Under the pieces are notes generated by a model, which did not search any database, had not been told where the DNA came from, and saw only the letters and a program-made list of their open reading frames with translations. From a bacterium (GTDB lineage: Bacteria; T1Sed10-126): 9,497 bases of DNA. Below, in pieces: positions 4,129-9,497 of the stretch. The stretch lies in assembly GCA_003554945.1 (NCBI GenBank), contig PWHN01000023.1, forward strand, positions 1 through 9,497. The letters are read 5' to 3'. A program made the translations under genes and the position numbers. Within the stretch, counting starts at the first letter, position 1. Every line of letters begins with the position of its first letter.

Positions 4129-6234
4129 ATGGAATTTTCTGCATCAATTGAAGTAGGTGGAAGAGATCTTTGTTTGCGCAGCGGTAAAATGGCCCGTCAG
4201 GCCCAGGGATCTGTGGAAATACAATACGGTGACACTGTTTTACTCACTACTGCCGGGATTGACGACCCAAAGGATTTACCCTTTTTCCCGCTTACCGTAG
4301 AATATCGTGAAATGACTTACGCCGCCGGTAAAATACCTGGTGGTTTTTTTAAGCGGGAGGGAAGACCCAGTAACCATGAAACTGTTTCGGCTCGATTGAC
4401 TGATCGAGCCATACGTCCCATGTTCCCGGACGAGTATAAAAATGAAGTGCAGATCGTAACTACTGTTCTAAGTGCCGAACAGCAGAACATCCCGAATGTG
4501 CTCTCAATAATAGGTGCTTCTATTACGTTGATGATGGCTGATACGCCGTTTGATAATCCCCTCGGAGCCGTTCGTATGGGTTATCAAGATGGGGAGCTCA
4601 TAGTTAATCCTTCTAAAGAGACTCTCGGGGAGTCTAGTCTCGATCTTGTTGTGGCTGGAACTGAAGAGGCCATTACAATGGTTGAAGCCAGTGCATCCGA
4701 GGTTTCCGAACAGGTCATACTGGACGCCCTCGATCGTGCACACGAGGAAATTAAGGAGATTATAGAAGTTGAGCGTGCTCTGGTCAGTCAGTGCCAGAAG
4801 CCTCAGAGCGGTTTTGATGCTCCAGAATATGATGAAGATCTGATTAACAGGATTAAGAGTGCAGGTCGTTCTCAGATGGAAGAAGCAGTCTTCACTCCTG
4901 CAAAACAGGAACGCAAAAAAGCTCTCAAAGCTGTCGAAGAGGAGCTTGAAGAAGAATTTTTGGCTGATCTTGACGAGTTAGACGACGAAGAAGAAGTTGA
5001 CCTGCTTGAACGGTCTTTTTCTCGTGCTGTCAACGAGCTTGAGGCTGAAGTTGTTCGCTCTGCTATCCTGGAAGAAGGCCGCCGCATTGACGGGCGAGCT
5101 GTTGATGAAATCAGACCAATTGACATTGAGGTTGACAATCTTCCCCGTCCTCACGGTTCAAGCCTTTTCACACGTGGGGAAACTCAGAGCCTCGCCGCTG
5201 TTACCCTTGGCACACCCCGCGAAACACAACAGGTGGATACCCTGTTTGAAGAGTGGGAAAAGCGTTTTATACTTCACTACAATTTCCCACCATTTTCAGT
5301 GGGTGAGGTCCGCCGCATAACCGGTCCAGGGCGCCGTGAAATTGGACACGGACTTATGGCGGAAAGCGCTATACGACCGCTCTTTCCTGAAAAAGAAGAG
5401 TGGCCGTATTCAACTCGTGTGGTCTCTGAAATTTTAGAGTCCAACGGCTCAAGCTCAATGGCCTCGGTTTGTTCCGCCTCGCTTGCTCTTATGGACGCTG
5501 CGGTGCCGATTAAACGGCACGTTTCCGGTATTGCCATGGGGCTGGTTAAAGAAGGAGACAACTATGAGATTCTTACCGACATTCTTGGCGACGAAGATCA
5601 TCTTGGTGATATGGACTTTAAGATTGCCGGGACTGAAAAAGGGATCACTTCTCTGCAGATGGATATTAAAATCGAGGGAATTGATCGTGATCTTCTGGAG
5701 GAAGCTCTGGATCGTGGTAATCGTGCTCGACTGCAGATTCTCGATATCATGAAAAACACCCTGCCCGAGCCACGTTCGAATATTTCCAAACACGCTCCAC
5801 GACTCTACACCATGGATATCCCCAAAGACAAAATCCGTGATCTTATCGGCCCGGGTGGCAAAAATATTCGTCGGATTATCGACGAAACAGGCGCTACCAT
5901 CGACGTTGAGGACGACGGCACCGTTTACATTGGCGCCGAAGATGGTGAGTCTGGTGACGCTGCCAGGCGTATGGTCGAGAATTGTACCGAAGAGGTTCAG
6001 CCCGGAAAAATTTACGAGGGCGAAGTCGTCTCAACGACCGACTTTGGAGCCTTTGTAGAGGTTCTTCCCGGTCAGGACGGTCTGGTTCACATCTCGGAGC
6101 TTGCTGACTATCACGTTAAAAAGACTACTGACGTGGTTGAGGTTGGCGATGTTATCAAGGTTAAGTGTACCGACATCACCGAGAAAGGTATCGAACTCAG
6201 TAAAATAGAAGCTGATAAAGAACTTCAAAACTGA
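4129..6234 (+). CDS. pnp: Polyribonucleotide nucleotidyltransferase (PNPase)
   Basis: PNPase is a trimeric 3'-5' exoribonuclease that uses phosphate to release nucleoside diphosphates. It degrades mRNA and can add tails in reverse. The 701 residues show the full domain order: RNase PH-like 1 (about 1-140), a helical linker domain (about 210-310), catalytic RNase PH-like 2 (about 315-545), KH (about 560-620, GPGG loop at 574-577) and S1 (about 626-696). Active-site features are present: FTRGETQ (347-353), GSSSMASV, and DILGDEDHLGDMDFK (484-498). In the last, D490, D496 and K498 match the E. coli metal and catalytic residues. The helical domain holds a very acidic stretch (about 268-294). ATG 4129 has AGGAGGT (4111-4117), with a rather long 11-base spacing. 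The 62-base gap from rpsO has no terminator-like hairpin, so the two genes are probably co-transcribed. A strong hairpin follows the stop codon. Confidence 0.97.
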   Translation: MEFSASIEVGGRDLCLRSGKMARQAQGSVEIQYGDTVLLTTAGIDDPKDLPFFPLTVEYREMTYAAGKIPGGFFKREGRPSNHETVSARLTDRAIRPMFPDEYKNEVQIVTTVLSAEQQNIPNVLSIIGASITLMMADTPFDNPLGAVRMGYQDGELIVNPSKETLGESSLDLVVAGTEEAITMVEASASEVSEQVILDALDRAHEEIKEIIEVERALVSQCQKPQSGFDAPEYDEDLINRIKSAGRSQMEEAVFTPAKQERKKALKAVEEELEEEFLADLDELDDEEEVDLLERSFSRAVNELEAEVVRSAILEEGRRIDGRAVDEIRPIDIEVDNLPRPHGSSLFTRGETQSLAAVTLGTPRETQQVDTLFEEWEKRFILHYNFPPFSVGEVRRITGPGRREIGHGLMAESAIRPLFPEKEEWPYSTRVVSEILESNGSSSMASVCSASLALMDAAVPIKRHVSGIAMGLVKEGDNYEILTDILGDEDHLGDMDFKIAGTEKGITSLQMDIKIEGIDRDLLEEALDRGNRARLQILDIMKNTLPEPRSNISKHAPRLYTMDIPKDKIRDLIGPGGKNIRRIIDETGATIDVEDDGTVYIGAEDGESGDAARRMVENCTEEVQPGKIYEGEVVSTTDFGAFVEVLPGQDGLVHISELADYHVKKTTDVVEVGDVIKVKCTDITEKGIELSKIEADKELQN

Positions 6235-6247
6235 GACGGGGTAATTT

Positions 6248-6303
6248 AACCCTTCCCGAAAAGCGTTCTCCCCCTTGCAGGGGGGGCTTTTGGGAGAGGT
6301 TTT
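6248..6303 (+). terminator. Terminator-like hairpin after pnp
   Basis: Nested pairs are seen: AACC/GGTT (6248-6251 with 6298-6301), CCC/GGG (6255-6257 with 6292-6294), AAAAGC/GCTTTT (6259-6264 with 6286-6291) and CCCCC/GGGGG (6270-6274 with 6280-6284, loop TTGCA). The hairpin ends in a short T-run (6300-6303), with TTTA again soon after. It starts about 14 bases after the pnp stop codon and probably terminates most of the rpsO-pnp transcript. Partial read-through into ftsK, 35 bases on, is possible because no clear ftsK promoter is visible. Confidence 0.6.
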
Positions 6304-6337
6304 AACTTTACACTTTACCGTCTGTCGGTGATTTTTT

Positions 6338-8674
6338 ATGGCTGAGAACAACCGCTGGCTGGAGCTGTTGGGCTTCTTTGTACTTTTCGCTGCTCTCTTT
6401 TTGTTAATAGCTCTGGCCACTTTTACCCATTTTGATCCGCCGGCTACTGCAATCGAGAACGTTAACAACTGGGGCGGACTGCTGGGGGCATATCTGGCTT
6501 TTTACCTCTACGCGGGTTTAGGCTGGGCCTCCTGGTTTCTGGTTCCCATCCTTGCTCTCGGTTCCATGCAGTTCATTCGCCAGCAGCCCGCCAATCTTAC
6601 GGTTAGCGTTGTTTTGGGCTGGATTTTACTGCTAACCAGCTTAACCGGCGGGCTTAGTCTGGCAGGTACTCCCGAGGATCTTCATGGGGGTGTTATCGGT
6701 CTTTACCTTACTAGCTATTCCAGACCTCTCCTCGGTGACGTCGGGTCTCTACTTTTCTATTCTTTCCTTTTTATTGTCGGTGCTTCAGTTCAGACTGCAA
6801 GTTCTATCCGCGCTACTTTTACCGGTTTCTGGAGGCTGTTAGCCGGAATTGGACGCTTGTTTGTCAAAGGATGGAACTTTCTATTTTCAGGTTTTGGCCT
6901 TGGTATCAACTGGTTAGGCCGTCTGCAGGGGGAGGTTAAAGAAAATGTCCTTGCCCTGTTGCCCTTTGATAGAACTCCTCGGCTGGAAAGTGGTTCTACC
7001 TCAACGACTACTGAGGCTCCGCAGCAGGAAAAGAGCGAAGCTCAAGAAGAATCGGAACCGTCTCGTCAAGAAGACACTTCTTCTGATGAATCGCAGTCGG
7101 ATAAAACGAAAGTAGTCTCCATAGCCGATCGCAAAAAGCCCACTTCTTCTGGAGAAACAGTAGAGGATAAGCCGGCGGCGGCTAACGGTTCTCAGGCTGT
7201 AGAAGTCAAAAGTGAGCGGCCCCGGGTCGACGCTGCTGATATGAGCAATTACCGGTTTCCGCCGCTCGATTTGTTGTCGTCGGGGAATGTCGAAGAGGCT
7301 ATTCCAGACGAGGAGACTCAACAGGAAGTGGCCGCCAAACTCGAAGCGACCTTCACCGAATTTGGCTTTGAAGCTGAGGTTGTTGGAGCCAATCCCGGTC
7401 CGGTTTTGACCATGTATGAAGTCGAGCCTGGTCCCGGTGTCTCTGTTAATAAATTCCAGAGTCGGGCTGATGATATTAAACTCAGCCTGGCTGTCCAGTC
7501 TGTTCGTATTGTCTCGCCTATTCCTGGAAAATCAGCGGTTGGCATTGAAGTTCCCAACCCCCGTCGTGCCCTGGTGAAGCTGCGCGACGTTATTGAAGCT
7601 TCTGAATTTCAAAATGGTTCTAAAACTCTCCCGCTTGCATTCGGTCTCGATGTATTTGGTTCGCCTCTTGTTGTTGATCTCGGCGATCTGCCGCATCTGT
7701 TAATCGCTGGTGCGACCGGTAGCGGTAAGAGCGTCTGCATTAATTCCCTTATCTGTAGCTTACTCTACAAGCTTAATCCTGATGAATTGAAAATGATTCT
7801 GATTGATCCTAAACGGGTTGAGTTAAAACTCTATGACGATCTTCCTCATCTTACGACTGAAGTTATAGACGATCCTGATGACGCCAACCAGGCCCTTCAA
7901 TGGGCAGTAGAGGAGATGGAAAGGCGGTATTCTGCTCTCTCGGAGGTCGGATGTCGAAGCCTTGACAGTTATAACGAAACCGTGGAAGATGAGGACAAGA
8001 TACCCTACCTGGTTATTATCGTCGACGAATTAGCCGATCTTATGCTGGTCAATCAAAAGGAATGTGAGCAATCTATAACCCGGATCGCTCAGAAAGCAAG
8101 AGCAGTAGGAATACATTTAATTCTGGCTACCCAGCGTCCTTCAACCGATGTAATCACCGGATTGATTAAAGCCAATATGCCCGCTCGTCTGGCTTTTCGT
8201 GTTTCCAGCGGGACCGACAGTCGTGTTGTCATCGATCAAAATGGAGCTGAAACTTTGCTTGGTGATGGCGACCTTCTTTACCTGTCGGCGGCAGCGCCGA
8301 ATCCTCAGCGTGCCCAGGGGGCCTTTCTTTCTGATGATGAAACTAAAGATATTATCCGTTTTGTCAAGGAACAGCTCAAGCCCAGCTATATTGACGAGGA
8401 GGAAATTTTTGGTTCTGATACCCTTGGTGAGCTGGATGAGGATTTCGACGATGAATATTATGATGACGCCAAGGAACTTGTCGTAAAATCCGGCAAAGCT
8501 TCTGCTTCTATGATACAGCGCCGCTTTCGAGTCGGATATAATCGTGCTGCTCGAATGGTTGACATGATGGCGGAAGAGGGTATAGTAGGACCACACCGGG
8601 GAAGTAAGGCCCGGCGAGTTCTGGTTGATCCTCAAGAATATTTCTCAGATGACGAGGCTGAGGAGGCTGAGTAA
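6338..8674 (+). CDS. ftsK: DNA translocase FtsK/SpoIIIE
   Basis: FtsK is a septum-anchored hexameric motor that pumps chromosomal DNA through the closing septum. The N-terminal part has about four membrane segments (roughly 10-32, 49-80, 87-110, 130-153). A linker (about 215-300) rich in Ser, Glu and Gln is probably disordered. YRFPPLDLL (from 305) opens the motor region. Walker A is GATGSGKS (458-465) and Walker B ends in VDE (562-564) within YLVIIVDELADLM. The C-terminal gamma winged-helix domain (about 712-772, KSGKASASMIQRRFRVGYNR) reads oriented chromosomal sequences. An acidic stretch rich in Asp and Glu (about 690-711) precedes it. Length 778 matches SpoIIIE-size proteins rather than the 1,329-residue E. 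coli form. ATG 6338 has a modest GGTGA (6327-6331). The gene overlaps the next one by 26 bases if that gene starts at 8649. Confidence 0.96.
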   Translation: MAENNRWLELLGFFVLFAALFLLIALATFTHFDPPATAIENVNNWGGLLGAYLAFYLYAGLGWASWFLVPILALGSMQFIRQQPANLTVSVVLGWILLLTSLTGGLSLAGTPEDLHGGVIGLYLTSYSRPLLGDVGSLLFYSFLFIVGASVQTASSIRATFTGFWRLLAGIGRLFVKGWNFLFSGFGLGINWLGRLQGEVKENVLALLPFDRTPRLESGSTSTTTEAPQQEKSEAQEESEPSRQEDTSSDESQSDKTKVVSIADRKKPTSSGETVEDKPAAANGSQAVEVKSERPRVDAADMSNYRFPPLDLLSSGNVEEAIPDEETQQEVAAKLEATFTEFGFEAEVVGANPGPVLTMYEVEPGPGVSVNKFQSRADDIKLSLAVQSVRIVSPIPGKSAVGIEVPNPRRALVKLRDVIEASEFQNGSKTLPLAFGLDVFGSPLVVDLGDLPHLLIAGATGSGKSVCINSLICSLLYKLNPDELKMILIDPKRVELKLYDDLPHLTTEVIDDPDDANQALQWAVEEMERRYSALSEVGCRSLDSYNETVEDEDKIPYLVIIVDELADLMLVNQKECEQSITRIAQKARAVGIHLILATQRPSTDVITGLIKANMPARLAFRVSSGTDSRVVIDQNGAETLLGDGDLLYLSAAAPNPQRAQGAFLSDDETKDIIRFVKEQLKPSYIDEEEIFGSDTLGELDEDFDDEYYDDAKELVVKSGKASASMIQRRFRVGYNRAARMVDMMAEEGIVGPHRGSKARRVLVDPQEYFSDDEAEEAE

Positions 8675-9350
8675 TATCAAACGGCCAGCGGTTTGTCTCT
8701 GTTTTATGATTACAATTTTAATAATCATTTCACCGGCGGCTCGCGCCTATACTCCGGAAGAACTCTCCAGCCGTCTGGAAGTTAAATTTCGCCGCGTGGG
8801 AAGCGTCTATATTCGTGCTCTTGGTCATCCGATTGAAAATCCCGCTGACACAACTGAAATGACCGTCGCTTACCGCTATCCGGAACAATTTCTACAGACA
8901 CTTCGCGGTCGACAACAGCGCGAACAGTATGTTCTGCTTTCCGCCGATAAATACGCCCTCCATTATCCGCATCTTAATAGTTACGAAGAAGGGGAAATGA
9001 CTGAGGCGGAACAGCGTCGGTTGATTGCTGATTTTTTCCCGCTTGTTGGACTGGCAGGTGCGGCTGTTTCAGAAGAACATCTGGAGGAAAACGTCACAAC
9101 AACTGATTTTGGAGACACTCTCCTTGTTCAAATAAATCACGTCGATCCACGGCTTGAATTTGAAAAAACGGAAATTATTCTTGATCGTAGAGAGCTTCGA
9201 CCGATTGAACTGATCTCCCGTGCGTCGGTAGACAGCGGTGATTATCGACTGGAAATAATTAGTTACGAAGAGGACTTACGTTTCCCACGTCCAATCGAGC
9301 AGGCCCTGGCCGAATTTGATCTCCGGCTGCTGGTAGGGGAAGAGCTGTGA
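8649..9350 (+). CDS. Secreted LolA-like outer-membrane lipoprotein carrier candidate
   Basis: The 233-residue protein has a clear Sec signal peptide: basic residues (TRLRRLSNIKR), a hydrophobic core (about 13-29) and the cleavage site ARA before Y34. No lipobox is seen, so it should be soluble in the periplasm. The mature part (TPEELSSRLEVKFRRVGSVY...) begins with a helix and then alternates beta-strand-like segments. One of these, TEIILDRRELRPIELI, resembles the strand pair of LolA/LolB-fold proteins. LolA ferries lipoproteins from the inner to the outer membrane, and location just after ftsK matches lolA in several diderm bacteria. The residue-level match is weak, so a related lipid-binding or DUF-type member of the fold is possible. 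I chose ATG 8649 because it gives a full basic n-region. TTG 8625 adds eight residues, and ATG 8706 would lose the basic residues. No strong ribosome binding site is visible; coupling to ftsK is likely. Confidence 0.7.
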   Translation: MTRLRRLSNIKRPAVCLCFMITILIIISPAARAYTPEELSSRLEVKFRRVGSVYIRALGHPIENPADTTEMTVAYRYPEQFLQTLRGRQQREQYVLLSADKYALHYPHLNSYEEGEMTEAEQRRLIADFFPLVGLAGAAVSEEHLEENVTTTDFGDTLLVQINHVDPRLEFEKTEIILDRRELRPIELISRASVDSGDYRLEIISYEEDLRFPRPIEQALAEFDLRLLVGEEL

Positions 9351-9497
9351 GCTCTTCTTTTGGTGAGTCTTTTCGCAAAAAAAGAGAAGAGGCCGACATC
9401 AGTATTTCTGAGGCGGCGGAAAAACTTAACCTCAGGAAAAAATATCTCCTTGCGCTTGAAGAGGAAGAATTCGACGTTATGCCTGCCGAGGTATACA
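9347..9497 (+). CDS. rodZ: RodZ-like helix-turn-helix cell-shape protein, 5' end only
   Basis: The gene is cut by the window end; 50 codons are visible. Residues 5-50 (FGESFRKKREEADISISEAA, then LNLRKKYLLALEEEEFDVMP and AEVY) follow the pattern of the N-terminal cytoplasmic HTH_25 domain of RodZ: LGExLRxAREExGLSLxxVA...YLxALExxxFxxLPxxVY. RodZ couples MreB to the cell-wall elongation machinery; full proteins also have one membrane helix and a periplasmic domain, which would lie beyond the window. The start is GTG 9347, overlapping the upstream TGA stop by four bases (GTGA), with AGGGGAAG (9335-9342) just upstream as a good ribosome binding site. The ftsK-near-rodZ arrangement is known in several phyla. 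Other HTH_25 proteins cannot be excluded until the membrane and periplasmic parts are seen. Confidence 0.8.
   Translation, partial: MSSSFGESFRKKREEADISISEAAEKLNLRKKYLLALEEEEFDVMPAEVY

Noticed and set aside
8141-8635. Long antisense open frame (164 codons) within ftsK
   Set aside because: It lies wholly opposite the conserved FtsK motor and gamma-domain coding sequence, has no recognisable domain, and is a typical shadow of codon bias.

Overview
The window is a plus-strand block of housekeeping genes from a bacterium that probably has two membranes. In order it holds rbfA, an nrnA-type DHH phosphoesterase, truB, ribF, rpsO, pnp, ftsK, a LolA-like secreted protein, and the first 50 codons of a rodZ-like gene cut by the window end. 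The exported LolA-like protein beside ftsK and rodZ suggests an outer membrane. Base composition looks moderate and even, with no sign of recent transfer in the coding part. I cannot name the phylum from sequence alone. The gene order is compatible with several diderm lineages outside the well-studied Proteobacteria.

Layout: 1-356 is non-coding. It holds two inverted copies of a strongly folded element (1-112 and 184-321) with a separate hairpin between them (137-176). Next come four genes with overlapping ends (357-3507), closed by a hairpin-plus-T-run terminator. The 295-bp ribF-rpsO spacer (3508-3802) is filled with hairpin repeats, including a 93-bp MITE-like element. rpsO and pnp follow with good ribosome binding sites and a short spacer. 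A strong terminator-like hairpin (6248-6303) separates pnp from the ftsK-lolA-like-rodZ group, whose genes again overlap.

Functionally, the first half serves ribosome and RNA metabolism: 30S maturation (RbfA), tRNA pseudouridine-55 (TruB), ribosomal protein S15, RNA decay (PNPase) and final clearance of very short RNAs (NrnA). RibF (FMN/FAD synthesis) is carried with them, as in many bacteria. The second half is about division and envelope: chromosome pumping at the septum (FtsK), a periplasmic lipid- or lipoprotein-handling candidate, and a cell-shape factor (RodZ).

The most unusual signal is the element pair upstream of rbfA. The two copies share five unpaired motifs and an identical three-way-junction layout. 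Their helices differ by about 16 compensated base-pair changes. This is what a conserved structured RNA, or a structure-dependent mobile repeat, would look like. I do not recognise it as a known family.
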